Of a stretch of 35,077 bases of DNA, positions 1 through 8,109 are shown in pieces. Source of the DNA: an uncultured Lachnospiraceae bacterium (GTDB taxonomy: Bacteria > Bacillota > Clostridia > Lachnospirales > Lachnospiraceae); the NCBI GenBank assembly GCA_902781895.1, contig CACZLA010000019.1:1-35077 (forward strand). The letters are read 5' to 3'. The notes below the pieces were generated by a model that worked only from the letters and a program-made list of their open reading frames with translations, made no database searches and was not told the DNA's origin. Position numbers and translations under genes: made by a program. Positions within the stretch are counted from its first letter, which is position 1; each line of letters opens with the position of its first letter.

Positions 1-527
1 CGATGAACAGAGAGGAAAAGCTCAGGATAGCTGAATATGCTGCTTCCCTTATCATACCGGGAGACTATGTTTATCTGGATTCCGGAACAACAACTGAATA
101 TATGACAGGCTATATAAAGGAGAAAAATGCCACCTATGTGACAAATGCAGTCGCCCATGCAAAGGATCTGGTCCGGAAGGGGCTGAAGGTGCTGCTCATC
201 GGCGGAGAGCTGAAGGAAAATACCGAGGCCATCGTGGGAGCGGATGCCATACTGCATATCCAGAAATACCATTTTACAAAAGGATTTTTCGGAACAAATG
301 GAGTCAACATGAAGCTGGGATATACCACGCCGGATGTTCGTGAGGCACTTATCAAAAGGGTTGCCATAGAGAATACCATGGCCGGACAAAGGTATATACT
401 TGCGGATCATGATAAGTTCGGGAAATCATCTGCGGTTACATTTGCAGATTTCGGAGGAACGGTAATTCTCACCGATAAATATCCCGGTGATCTGTACAGC
501 AAAGTGGCTGAAGTAAAGGTTGTATAG
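1..527 (+). CDS. DeoR-family transcriptional repressor, C-terminal sensor part (5' truncated by window)
   Basis: The reading frame is open to the left edge, so the N-terminal winged-helix DNA-binding part lies outside the window and only about 174 residues of a usual 250 or so are visible. What is seen is the sugar-phosphate sensor domain of DeoR repressors: the LDSGTTT motif near visible residue 26, the VTNA segment, the LLIGG strand, the FTKGFFGTNG motif and LADHDKFGK near the end. These proteins repress sugar-catabolic operons and release DNA when they bind a phosphorylated sugar. The wording of the motifs is closest to the fructose-operon repressors of Firmicutes, but the ligand cannot be read from this fragment. 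A terminator follows directly, so this is the end of its transcript unless it is the first gene of something upstream. Confidence 0.9.
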   Translation, partial: MNREEKLRIAEYAASLIIPGDYVYLDSGTTTEYMTGYIKEKNATYVTNAVAHAKDLVRKGLKVLLIGGELKENTEAIVGADAILHIQKYHFTKGFFGTNGVNMKLGYTTPDVREALIKRVAIENTMAGQRYILADHDKFGKSSAVTFADFGGTVILTDKYPGDLYSKVAEVKVV

Positions 528-544
528 CCCGGTAATGAATTAAG

Positions 545-591
545 AAAAAAGCGGAGAATGCTTGTCTGTTAGTGTTCTTCGCTTTTGTTTT
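545..591 (+). terminator. Intrinsic terminator after the DeoR gene
   Basis: A 12-bp stem (547-558 with 575-586, one G-U pair) has a 16-base loop. The 3' arm ends in TTTT and is followed by GTTTT. It separates the repressor from the MATE gene. Confidence 0.75.
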
Positions 592-614
592 GTATAGCGG
601 CTAAGGACAGGATG

Positions 615-623
615 TGGTACAAT
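615..623 (+). promoter_or_regulatory. Candidate extended -10 promoter for the MATE gene
   Basis: TGGTACAAT matches an extended -10 element (TGN plus a TATAAT-like hexamer). No convincing -35 lies 17 bases upstream, as is usual for extended -10 promoters. Predicted transcription would start near 630, giving a short leader before the AGAGGGAAG ribosome site at about 651-659. Confidence 0.4.
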
Positions 624-663
624 TACATGTAAGTGTTAAAAGTCAGTAAAAGAGGGAAGACAT

Positions 664-2433
664 ATGAATATAGAAAGTACAAAATCAAAACTTAAAGATG
701 TATTTATAGCCTCTGACCATGAAGTCGATAATAATGAAAAATATTCCCGTGACGGTCAGCTGACAAAAAAGAAGCTGATCGAATATCTGCCGGCAATGAT
801 GGTTACAAACCTTTCGGTTCTGCTTCTGGTAACGGTAGATGGTCTGGTAGTCGGAAATCTGGTTAACGAAAATGCACTGTCATCTGTTAACGTTATTTAT
901 CCTGCTGTATCATTTCTGGGTATAGCTTCTATTCTGGTGGCAACCGGAATATCCACAAGTATATCCAGGCAGATGGGTAAGGGTGACCAGATGGCTCTCA
1001 GAAGGCTGAAGAATGCGGGTTTAAAGCTGATGCTTATCGTTGCGGTGATCATATCTCTTCTTCAGATTCCTGCATTTTATTTTATTATAGATTCTTATCA
1101 TCTTAAGGGCGAGCTTCTGGATATGACATGGGCGTATTCTATAGGTATTATGCTAACCACGCCTTTCGGACTTGTTTCAACGGTTGGAGTCTACCAGCTG
1201 CAGATCATAGGAAAGATGAAAATTCTGGCGGCTCTGGCGGTTACAGAGGGTATTGTGAATCTTGTATTCGACCTTCTGTTTGTAGGTGTATTTAAGATGG
1301 GAGTAGCCGGAGCAGGATACGGAACGGCAGTTGCAAGTATTGTCAGATGTATTATAACCGTTATTTTCCTGATAAAGAAAACAGATGTTTATAACTCCGG
1401 TGGAGTAAAGGGAACCGGAGAGGATATTAAGACCATTCTTACGTGTGGACTTCCCGAATGTTCATATTCCGTAATGAGTACGATTCAGGCTTATCTGTTC
1501 ATGCATATTGTTCTGAGCTATATGCCTGATGATGGTGGAGCTATCAGGGGAGTCTGTACCTTCTGCTATACTCTTGTATATATTTTTATATCCGGTGTAG
1601 TCGGTTCTATGCGTCCGTTAGCCGGTCTTCTGTCGGGAGCAAATGATACCCGGGGTCTCAGGATTCTTGTGAAACAGTGTCTTAATATGTGTATTATCCT
1701 GATAGGAATAGCCACAGTCATTATAGAACTGATTCCCTGGTTATTCTTCTCGATACATGGTGTAAAGGATCCGACTGATCTGGGAATCAGCTCACTCAGG
1801 ATTTACGGAATAAACTTTATTTTTTCCGGAATTAATTCTGTATTTCTGCTTTATTTTTCAAATCGAAAGGATACCAAATTCGCAACCACACTTACGGTTG
1901 TGGGAAATGCCACCCTTCCGCTTTTTGCATATATCTTCGGAAGTGTTATAGGCCCTGCATGGATATGGTTTTCATATACAGTTATGAATATTATGATCCT
2001 GACGGTTTATATCCGGAGATACCTGGGATGGATTCAAAAGGATAAGGAAAATGATGATCCGAATTCAAAGACTCTTTATATGACAGTTAAGGCGGAGGAA
2101 GCGATAGAAGCCTCCAGGTATATTCGAAACTATGCACAGGAAAACGACTTCCCGCTTCGTGTGGCAAACAGGGCCAGCCTTTGTATGGAAGAAATGGCCG
2201 CCTATGCAAAGCAGTCGCAGAAAAATGATAAACTCCTTATTCAGATAATCGTAAAATTTACCAAAGACGAAGTATTTTTCATGATGCTGGATACCGGAGA
2301 ATGTATAGCGCTGGATGAGGATAAGGATGTTCAGAAGCTTACAACGGATAACTATGAATTGATAAAGAGGTTGTCAAAGTCTGTTGAATATCAGTATCTC
2401 CTTAATATGAATTATACAAGGATTGTCGTATAA
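664..2433 (+). CDS. MATE-family efflux transporter with C-terminal GHKL-like ATPase domain
   Basis: This 589-residue membrane protein has a cytosolic N-terminal stretch of about 40 residues. A MATE transporter core of about 12 membrane segments follows (roughly 40-465), with typical motifs such as the VDGLVVGNLV segment and the paired-bundle layout. MATE proteins export drugs or metabolites in exchange for Na+ or H+. A usual MATE ends near 450 residues. Here about 110 more residues follow (roughly 480-589) and look like the HATPase fold of anti-sigma or histidine kinases: an alpha helix reading RASLCMEEMAAYA in the position of the N-box, a beta strand with FFMMLDTG, and a closing YQYLLNMNYTRIVV strand like those of RsbW-type proteins. 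The N-box asparagine is not obvious, so nucleotide binding is uncertain. The start has a ribosome site (AGAGGGAAG). Three 24-bp repeats begin in its last codons. Confidence 0.85.
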   Translation: MNIESTKSKLKDVFIASDHEVDNNEKYSRDGQLTKKKLIEYLPAMMVTNLSVLLLVTVDGLVVGNLVNENALSSVNVIYPAVSFLGIASILVATGISTSISRQMGKGDQMALRRLKNAGLKLMLIVAVIISLLQIPAFYFIIDSYHLKGELLDMTWAYSIGIMLTTPFGLVSTVGVYQLQIIGKMKILAALAVTEGIVNLVFDLLFVGVFKMGVAGAGYGTAVASIVRCIITVIFLIKKTDVYNSGGVKGTGEDIKTILTCGLPECSYSVMSTIQAYLFMHIVLSYMPDDGGAIRGVCTFCYTLVYIFISGVVGSMRPLAGLLSGANDTRGLRILVKQCLNMCIILIGIATVIIELIPWLFFSIHGVKDPTDLGISSLRIYGINFIFSGINSVFLLYFSNRKDTKFATTLTVVGNATLPLFAYIFGSVIGPAWIWFSYTVMNIMILTVYIRRYLGWIQKDKENDDPNSKTLYMTVKAEEAIEASRYIRNYAQENDFPLRVANRASLCMEEMAAYAKQSQKNDKLLIQIIVKFTKDEVFFMMLDTGECIALDEDKDVQKLTTDNYELIKRLSKSVEYQYLLNMNYTRIVV

Positions 2434-2494
2434 TATATTTATGATGTTGTCGTATGATATATATAAGATATTGTTGTATGATATATAAATGATA
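2423..2494 (+). repeat. Three tandem 24-bp imperfect repeats
   Basis: Units at 2423-2446, 2447-2470 and 2471-2494 all follow the pattern TTGTYGTATRATATATWWA plus five bases. The first unit overlaps the last codons and stop of the MATE gene, and the array ends four bases before the -35 box of the tRNA promoter. The repeats are AT-rich, each differing at a few positions, with an exact 24-base period. Confidence 0.8.
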
Positions 2495-2498
2495 ATGC

Positions 2499-2527
2499 TT
2501 GACAATTTGAATGATAAAGTGTATTAT
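2499..2527 (+). promoter_or_regulatory. Strong sigma-A promoter for tRNA-Arg
   Basis: TTGACA (2499-2504), a 17-base spacer and TATTAT (2522-2527) give a nearly consensus promoter. Transcription would start near 2534, about 25 bases before the mature tRNA. Confidence 0.8.
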
Positions 2528-2530
2528 TAG

Positions 2531-2555
2531 CTTCGCTGTTTCAAAGGCAGCGAAG
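2531..2555 (+). other. Hairpin in the tRNA leader
   Basis: CTTCGCTG (2531-2538) and CAGCGAAG (2548-2555) form a perfect 8-bp inverted repeat with a 9-base loop. It lies between the -10 box and the tRNA, covering the predicted transcription start. Confidence 0.6.
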
Positions 2556-2559
2556 AAAC

Positions 2560-2633
2560 GCGTGCTTAGCTCAGCTGGATAGAGCGTTTGGCTACGGACC
2601 AAAAGGTCGGGGGTTCGAATCCTCTAGCACGCA
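2560..2633 (+). tRNA. tRNA-Arg (anticodon ACG)
   Basis: A complete cloverleaf can be drawn. The 7-bp acceptor stem is GCGTGCT (2560-2566) with AGCACGC (2626-2632), and the discriminator base is A at 2633. The D stem is GCTC/GAGC, the anticodon stem is TTTGG/CCAAA (2587-2591 and 2599-2603), and the TTCGAAT T-loop has a GGGGG/CCTCT stem. The anticodon ACG is at 2594-2596; its first base would be modified to inosine to read CGU, CGC and CGA. The CCA end is not encoded and must be added by an enzyme. The gene stands alone with its own promoter and terminator. Confidence 0.95.
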
Positions 2634-2634
2634 G

Positions 2635-2671
2635 AAAAAAACAGTCACACGATAGTCGTGTGGCTGTTTTT
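2635..2671. terminator. Bidirectional terminator between tRNA-Arg and the sensor gene
   Basis: A 12-bp stem (2641-2652 with 2656-2667, one G-U) with a 3-base TAG loop is flanked by six A's on the left and TTTT on the right. It can therefore end the tRNA transcript on the plus strand and the convergent LacI-type gene on the minus strand. Confidence 0.85.
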
Positions 2672-2707
2672 GTATGTAACATTTTAATTATTTGAATAGG
2701 TGACGGA

Positions 2708-4441
2708 TCATTTATTCAACATATCAATAACTCTTGCAACTGTGGAATACTCATTTGCCAGCAGATCTCCGCTTTTGAATGAAATATCCGTCAGGTCATA
2801 CAGAACACTTCCGTATAATGTATCTCTGAAATACAGAGGCATAAGAACCATGGTGTGCTTTTTATCTGTCATGAATTCATTTTCAAAAAGCTCCTCCACT
2901 GTGATATGCCTGCTCTCCTGAGGTATATCAAGGATCTCTCCGTCAGACATGGCAGCCATAAGGCTGGTATCCGGAATCGTAAATGGATCATACTGTTTAC
3001 GTTTTACAGGATTATCATAGATATATACGTAAGCATTTTTGATGCCGCGGGTCTTGAGATTATGCAGGATATTATTATAGCTGTTTTCGCTTCCGCCTTC
3101 ATCTGCAAGGGTGTCATCAACAAGATTCTCAAAGGAAAGAAGTGATTCGTTCATAACTGATTTGTAATCATAGGAGGCTTCGTTCGAAGCTTCTGCTATC
3201 TTCTCAAGTATCTTTGCATAGGTCTCATAAGCTTGGATACGACGTTCGGGCTTGTCAAATCTTTCCAGCACTGCCACCCTGACTCTGTTAACATATGATA
3301 TAAGTACATCGGCATCTGTATAATTCAGAGATCCAAGCATGAAGAATTCATCTACCTTGCTTTTCAGAAATGTGACTCTGTCGGCGTTATACTCTTTATC
3401 ATTTACATAGTCGATGATGATATTCATGATGGTTTTGAACATGATGAATATGGGGAAATCGTCCTTCTTCGATATGTTCTCAAATTTAAAGAAAATGCGG
3501 TGGAAATATCTGTCTATATAAGCTTTATCCAGGATCCTCTGATCCACATTTTCTCTGTCAAGAAATGAACCGAAGGAATCTCTGAGAATAAAACGTGTAG
3601 GTACGGTTTTGTTTCCCACATCCCAGCCGTCTAAAACCAGCCTGGAAAGTCTTATGACCTGTCGGCCTATCTCAAGTGCATCAGCATCTACCGTGGTAAG
3701 TGAAGGCGTGATCATACTTCCGTTGATGGAGTTATCGAAGCCCATGATCTTAATATCTTTTCCCGGTACAAGTCCACGCTCCTTCATTACATCGTAAAGA
3801 CCGATGGCCACTGCATCATTAACGCAGACAACAGCCTCTACATCAGGATTCTGATCCAGCAGCTTTCTGCAGTCATCCTTGCAGCAGTCGGTTGAAAGCT
3901 TCGTGGAGATAACATTTTCGGGCTTTACTTCGAGCTTGTAATATTCCATCATTTCAAGGAAGGTCGAGTATCTTTCCGAAACATCCGCATTATGATCGAT
4001 GGACTTGAGCATACAGATATTCTTTATGCCCAGTTCTTCAACCAGGTATGTTATACCGTCGATGATACCTGTCTTGTTATCAAATACAACGTTAGGACAG
4101 TTATCTATCTTGGAAGCAGCCAGAATGATAGGGATGTTTCTTGACTTCAGATCTGCCATAAATGCTTTCACATTTTCCTCTGAAGTGAGACAGCCTATAC
4201 AGTCGGCCGCAACAATAAGAACGTCAATGTTTTCGGCGTTGATGCTTGCCAGACTTGTCTGGTACTGATATTCGTATATATCGGATAAACCTTCCATATC
4301 ACGATTGATATATTTGATGGGGATAACTATTATATTCAGATCGTCCCTCAGGGACTCGGAAATAATTCCCTTTATAACGGGTTCGGTAAACTCATCCATT
4401 ATCCCCCCGATGAGTACACCGATAGTTTTTCTTTTGCTCAT
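2708..4441 (-). CDS. LacI-type periplasmic-binding-fold sensor protein without a DNA-binding domain
   Basis: The 577-residue protein has no signal peptide or membrane segment, so it is cytosolic. Residues 1 to about 290 are a type-1 periplasmic-binding-protein fold as in LacI/PurR repressors: the start reads KTIGVLIGGIMDEF, later AVVCVNDAVAIGLYDVMKERGL and IMGFDNSINGSMITPSLTTVD, all hallmark segments. The usual N-terminal helix-turn-helix is absent because the protein starts directly at the first strand. The C-terminal half (about 300-577) is mostly helical and ends in a GAF-like region (about 465-577, with KNAYVYIYDN and TMVLMPLYFRDTLYGSVLYD). In related clostridial proteins this layout is often followed by a GGDEF or AraC output domain; here it stops at NEYSTVARVIDMLNK. 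It probably senses a sugar and acts through a partner. It diverges from the EamA gene and ends at the shared terminator. Confidence 0.75.
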   Translation of the reverse strand: MSKRKTIGVLIGGIMDEFTEPVIKGIISESLRDDLNIIVIPIKYINRDMEGLSDIYEYQYQTSLASINAENIDVLIVAADCIGCLTSEENVKAFMADLKSRNIPIILAASKIDNCPNVVFDNKTGIIDGITYLVEELGIKNICMLKSIDHNADVSERYSTFLEMMEYYKLEVKPENVISTKLSTDCCKDDCRKLLDQNPDVEAVVCVNDAVAIGLYDVMKERGLVPGKDIKIMGFDNSINGSMITPSLTTVDADALEIGRQVIRLSRLVLDGWDVGNKTVPTRFILRDSFGSFLDRENVDQRILDKAYIDRYFHRIFFKFENISKKDDFPIFIMFKTIMNIIIDYVNDKEYNADRVTFLKSKVDEFFMLGSLNYTDADVLISYVNRVRVAVLERFDKPERRIQAYETYAKILEKIAEASNEASYDYKSVMNESLLSFENLVDDTLADEGGSENSYNNILHNLKTRGIKNAYVYIYDNPVKRKQYDPFTIPDTSLMAAMSDGEILDIPQESRHITVEELFENEFMTDKKHTMVLMPLYFRDTLYGSVLYDLTDISFKSGDLLANEYSTVARVIDMLNK

Positions 4442-4479
4442 AGTTACCTTCTCCCGGTTTTGAACAGTTTGTTTTTTGC

Positions 4480-4511
4480 TTTACACCACTAAAGATGTTT
4501 ATAATATTATA
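4480..4511. promoter_or_regulatory. AT-rich divergent promoter region between the sensor and EamA genes
   Basis: On the plus strand TTTACA (4480-4485), a 16-base spacer and TAATAT (4502-4507) could drive the EamA gene. On the minus strand a TATAAT is read from 4511 to 4506 and could drive the sensor gene, though its -35 is weak. The two -10 boxes overlap, so the two directions may compete. Confidence 0.35.
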
Positions 4512-4573
4512 CCACTGATTGACGGATTGTGATATGATTTTTAGGTAATCTTTTTTAAGGAAATGGCATTTTT

Positions 4574-5440
4574 ATGAAGAGTAATTTAAAAGGAATAGTA
4601 TATATAACACTTGCGGGGGTGGGCTTTTCACTCATGACATTTTTCGTGCGCCTTGCAGGGGATCTTCCCACCATGCAGAAAGCATTTTTCAGAAATGCTT
4701 TTGCACTTATTATCGCAGTTGCAACACTGCTGATAAAAAAAGAAAAGTTTGTTCTCGCAAAGGGATACAGAAGTGATATTCTTTTCAGATGTCTTTTCGG
4801 AACGACGGGAATGATAGCGAACTTTTATGCCATTGACAGACTGCTTCTGGCTGATTCGAATATGCTGAATAAGCTGTCCCCGTTCTATGCCATAATTCTT
4901 TCCATACCCCTTCTTAAGGAAAAACCTTCCAGGATGGATATATATGCAACTATAATTGCATTTCTCGGAGCACTGTTTATCATCAGACCTACGGGTAGTA
5001 ATATGTCGCTGATTCCGGCGCTTATAGGACTGTATGGCGGATTCGGTGCGGGAACCGCATATGTTTTTGTAAGACGTGCCACCGGAAAGGGCGCGAAGAC
5101 TCCGGTGATAGTTATCTGCTTCTCGCTGTTTTCATGTCTGCTGACGCTGCCCTTTGTGATCTTTAATTATGTTCCCATGACAAATAAGCAGCTGCTTATA
5201 ATGATCATGGCAGGTCTTTCGGCGGCACTGGGACAGTTCTCAATAACAACAGCCTACAAATACGCCCCGGCAAAGAAGCTCTCGGTATTTGATTATCTTC
5301 AGGTTATTTTTGCAGCATTATGGGGAGTGCTGTTCCTGGGAGAGATTCCTGTTTTATACAGCGTTATCGGATATGTGATAATCATGGGAGTTGCCTTTGT
5401 GAGATGGGAAAATGAAAGAAGAAAAAGCCTATGCCTGTGA
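4574..5440 (+). CDS. DMT-superfamily EamA transporter
   Basis: This 288-residue protein has about ten hydrophobic segments arranged as two EamA repeats (roughly 5-135 and 145-280), the standard build of drug/metabolite exporters. Visible family features are the FFRNAFALIIA segment after the first helix, the FYAIDRLLLADSNMLNKLSPFYAIILS stretch of the first repeat, and the AALGQFSITTAYKYAPA stretch of the second. Such proteins move amino acids, sugars or purine-like metabolites across the cytoplasmic membrane; the substrate cannot be told from sequence. The ribosome site is TTAAGGAAAT, about 12 bases before the ATG. The YitT gene starts 22 bases downstream, so the two are probably co-transcribed. 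Confidence 0.85.
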   Translation: MKSNLKGIVYITLAGVGFSLMTFFVRLAGDLPTMQKAFFRNAFALIIAVATLLIKKEKFVLAKGYRSDILFRCLFGTTGMIANFYAIDRLLLADSNMLNKLSPFYAIILSIPLLKEKPSRMDIYATIIAFLGALFIIRPTGSNMSLIPALIGLYGGFGAGTAYVFVRRATGKGAKTPVIVICFSLFSCLLTLPFVIFNYVPMTNKQLLIMIMAGLSAALGQFSITTAYKYAPAKKLSVFDYLQVIFAALWGVLFLGEIPVLYSVIGYVIIMGVAFVRWENERRKSLCL

Positions 5441-5462
5441 AAGAATTTGAGGAGTTTATTGC

Positions 5463-6329
5463 ATGATGAAGGATAACAAGGTATTTAATCTTATATTCAG
5501 ACTTGTAGTTTGTTCGCTGGCATCCTTTGTGATGGCAGTAAATATCAATACCTTTGTGCATACAGGCGGCCTTCTGCCCGGTGGAGCCAGTGGTCTGACT
5601 CTGCTTATTCAGGACAGCTTTCTTACCTACGGCGGTATAAAGGTGTCCTACACTTTGATCAATCTTCTGATAAATGCCATTCCCATTTATATCGGCTTTA
5701 AGTTTATCGGAAAAAAATTTACCATGCTTTCATGCTGGGTTATCGTTCTCACAAGTGTGCTGACAGATGTGCTTCCTTCCATAGTCATCACGAAGGATAT
5801 AATGCTTATAAGCATTTTCGGAGGCCTGATAAACGGAGCGGCCATAAGCCTCTGTCTTCTTATGGACAGTACCAGCGGCGGAACGGACTTTATAGCCATA
5901 TTCCTTTCGGAAAGAAGGGGAGTGGATTCCTTCAATATCACCCTGATAATTAACGGAATGATCCTTACCGTGGCGGGTATCATATTTGACTGGGACAAGG
6001 CTCTCTATTCCATCATATTTCAGTTTGCATCCACAATGGCCATCAGGATTCTTTACAGGAAATATCAGAAGGCAACTCTGTTTGTTATAACAAATAAGCC
6101 CAGGGAGATATGCGATGTTATAGCCGAGATCAGTAATCACGGAGCGACCATTATAGAAGGTGAAGGCTCCTATGAGCATTGCGAGAGAAATGTTGTATAT
6201 TCCGTTGTGTCGGCGGCGGAGTCGGGAAAGGTTATAAACAGTGTGAAAAAGACGGATCCCGAGGCTTTTGTAAATGTACTGAAAACGGAAAGAGTCATGG
6301 GCAGATTCTATCAGAGACCTACGGATTAA
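5463..6329 (+). CDS. YitT family membrane protein (DUF161 plus DUF2179)
   Basis: The 288-residue protein has five or six membrane segments (about 8-195) that carry the YitT signature VNINTFVHTGGLLPGGASGLTLL and the later SGGTDFIAIFLSERRG. A soluble C-terminal DUF2179 domain (about 205-275) holds the ITNKPREICDVI strand-helix and the REYLVYS-like NVVYSVV strand. The family is widespread in Firmicutes and its transport role is not established. The start codon is the first of two adjacent ATGs, 7 bases after a GAGGAG ribosome site. Codon use and spacing suggest an operon with the EamA gene. Confidence 0.9.
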   Translation: MMKDNKVFNLIFRLVVCSLASFVMAVNINTFVHTGGLLPGGASGLTLLIQDSFLTYGGIKVSYTLINLLINAIPIYIGFKFIGKKFTMLSCWVIVLTSVLTDVLPSIVITKDIMLISIFGGLINGAAISLCLLMDSTSGGTDFIAIFLSERRGVDSFNITLIINGMILTVAGIIFDWDKALYSIIFQFASTMAIRILYRKYQKATLFVITNKPREICDVIAEISNHGATIIEGEGSYEHCERNVVYSVVSAAESGKVINSVKKTDPEAFVNVLKTERVMGRFYQRPTD

Positions 6330-6367
6330 AAGAGAAAAAAATACATAGAAATCTGTATATTCATCTG

Positions 6368-6396
6368 ATGACATGAAAAATATTTTATGATATAAT
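6368..6396 (+). promoter_or_regulatory. Promoter of the AAA ATPase gene
   Basis: ATGACA (6368-6373), a 17-base spacer and TATAAT (6391-6396) match sigma-A consensus at 11 of 12 positions. Transcription would start near 6403. This argues for the later ATG at 6448 as translation start, since an ATG at 6412 would leave only about nine bases of leader. Confidence 0.7.
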
Positions 6397-6447
6397 AGCT
6401 TTGCGTCAGTTATGGCGCCAAATATAATGTACGGGTGTGGTAGAAAA

Positions 6448-8097
6448 ATGGTAATAAAAAATATTCAGAACATGATTTCGGAATGTATCTCTTATGCTGA
6501 TGAGATACAAAACAATCCAAGTATATTCCCAAGCGACTCGAAGATGCAGTTAAAGGATCTTCTGAGATACGACATGATGGTATTCCTTGGATTTCTTTAT
6601 GAACCGGGAAATGATAATTTCGCGGATCAGATGGAGTATATAAAGACAAATCTTCGTATGATCTTGTCAGAAGACAAATTCCTGGCACTTGTTGAATCAA
6701 AATGTGCTGACACAAGATTCCTTACAGAGGCTCCAAAATCACTTACTTATTTTGTACAGGCTGATCGCAATCCTGAGATGCAGATGTCAAACTCTAACGT
6801 TGCGAGATCCAAGTTTGTAGTTGATACCTTCAGAAAACTGGGTGAAGGTTTTATTGCCTATGATAAAGTTAAGGATGCTACAAGACAGACATTAAAGGAC
6901 TATATCGGAGTTCTTAACGGTACCCTTAACAGTGCTGGTATAGTAACATCCCAGAATACAAGCGTGCTTAAATCATCAGATATGCCTGAGCATATGAAGG
7001 GAACTGCAACATTCTCAAATACAGCAAATCCCGATATGGAGACCATCACCTCTTTCGATGAGAAGACCGGTGAATTTGTATCCAAGAAGGCTATCGGTAT
7101 TTCCGGAAGAAATATCCAGAAGAAGGCTGCAACAGACGTATCCGAGTTCCTGAACTTCAAGAAGGAAGAGGATGATGAAACCAAGGTATTCAAACGTGGT
7201 GAAGGACGTGTCGGCGGAAGAAGAGGCCGTAAGGATGAGGCTGAAGAGATTGATAAGTCACTTGATGAGCTTGTTTATGAGCTGCAGGCACTTATCGGAC
7301 TTGGTTCCGTTAAGGAAGACGTTATGCACCTCATCAACATCATCAAAGTTCGTAAGCTTCGTGAGATGAGAGGCTACAAGCGAGTTGAGATGTCATTCCA
7401 CCTGGTATTTACCGGTAACCCCGGTACAGGTAAGACAACTATCGCACGTCTTCTCGCAAAGATATATAAGCAGCTGGGACTTGTTAGTAAGGGTCAGTTC
7501 ATAGAGGTTGACCGTTCAGGACTGGTTGACCACTTTGCCGGTGGTACAGCTCTGAAGACAACAAATGTTATCAACCGTGCGATCGGTGGTATCCTCTTTA
7601 TCGATGAGGCATACACACTGACACATAAGAAGGATTCAGGAGACTATGGTCAGGAGGCTATCGATACTCTTCTGAAACGTATGGAGGACGATCGTGATGA
7701 CTTCATCGTTATCGTTGCCGGATATACAAACGAGATGACAGAGTTCATCGAGTCCAACCCCGGTCTCAAGTCCAGATTTAATAAGTACATATACTTCCCG
7801 GATTACAACAGCGGCGAGCTGATGGAGATCTTCAAGTATATGTGTAAATCAAATGATTACATACTTACTCAGAGTGCTGCTGATGTTGCAGAGACATATC
7901 TGAGAGGTATGTCAGAGCAGAAGAAAGATAACTTCGCAAATGCCCGTCTCGTTCGTAACTATTTTGAGCGTTGTGTAGACAGACAGGCAACACGTATCAT
8001 CGCTGATGAGAACATCAATGATGATGACCTTATCACACTTCTTCGTGAGGATATGGTTGAAGATACAACAGCAGGTGCGCTTACAAAAGAGGACTAA
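6448..8097 (+). CDS. SpoVK/CbbX-like AAA+ ATPase
   Basis: From the ATG at 6448 the protein has 549 residues; an in-frame ATG at 6412 would add 12 but sits almost on the predicted transcription start. The N-terminal 230 residues or so are of a kind I do not recognise. A basic/acidic linker (RVGGRRGRKDEAEE) leads into a single AAA+ module from about 255. This module carries Walker A GNPGTGKT (323-330), Walker B ILFIDEA (382-388), the GYTNEM sensor segment, the NPGLKSRF arginine-finger region and a C-terminal lid with NARLVRNYFE. This is the SpoVK/CbbX/EccA family; its members remodel proteins such as Rubisco or act in sporulation and type VII secretion. Arginine is mostly coded by CGT in the AAA part, unlike many neighbours, which suggests high expression. 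The partner is unknown. Confidence 0.85.
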   Translation: MVIKNIQNMISECISYADEIQNNPSIFPSDSKMQLKDLLRYDMMVFLGFLYEPGNDNFADQMEYIKTNLRMILSEDKFLALVESKCADTRFLTEAPKSLTYFVQADRNPEMQMSNSNVARSKFVVDTFRKLGEGFIAYDKVKDATRQTLKDYIGVLNGTLNSAGIVTSQNTSVLKSSDMPEHMKGTATFSNTANPDMETITSFDEKTGEFVSKKAIGISGRNIQKKAATDVSEFLNFKKEEDDETKVFKRGEGRVGGRRGRKDEAEEIDKSLDELVYELQALIGLGSVKEDVMHLINIIKVRKLREMRGYKRVEMSFHLVFTGNPGTGKTTIARLLAKIYKQLGLVSKGQFIEVDRSGLVDHFAGGTALKTTNVINRAIGGILFIDEAYTLTHKKDSGDYGQEAIDTLLKRMEDDRDDFIVIVAGYTNEMTEFIESNPGLKSRFNKYIYFPDYNSGELMEIFKYMCKSNDYILTQSAADVAETYLRGMSEQKKDNFANARLVRNYFERCVDRQATRIIADENINDDDLITLLREDMVEDTTAGALTKED

Positions 8098-8109
8098 TGT
8101 ATATATAAG

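Noticed and set aside
2423-2494. CRISPR array
   Set aside because: The 24-bp units are directly adjacent with no spacers, and no cas genes are present.
6412-6447. Longer start for the AAA ATPase (ATG at 6412)
   Set aside because: The -10 box TATAAT at 6391-6396 puts the transcript start near 6403, leaving about nine bases and no ribosome site before 6412. The ATG at 6448 is preferred, although its own site is weak.
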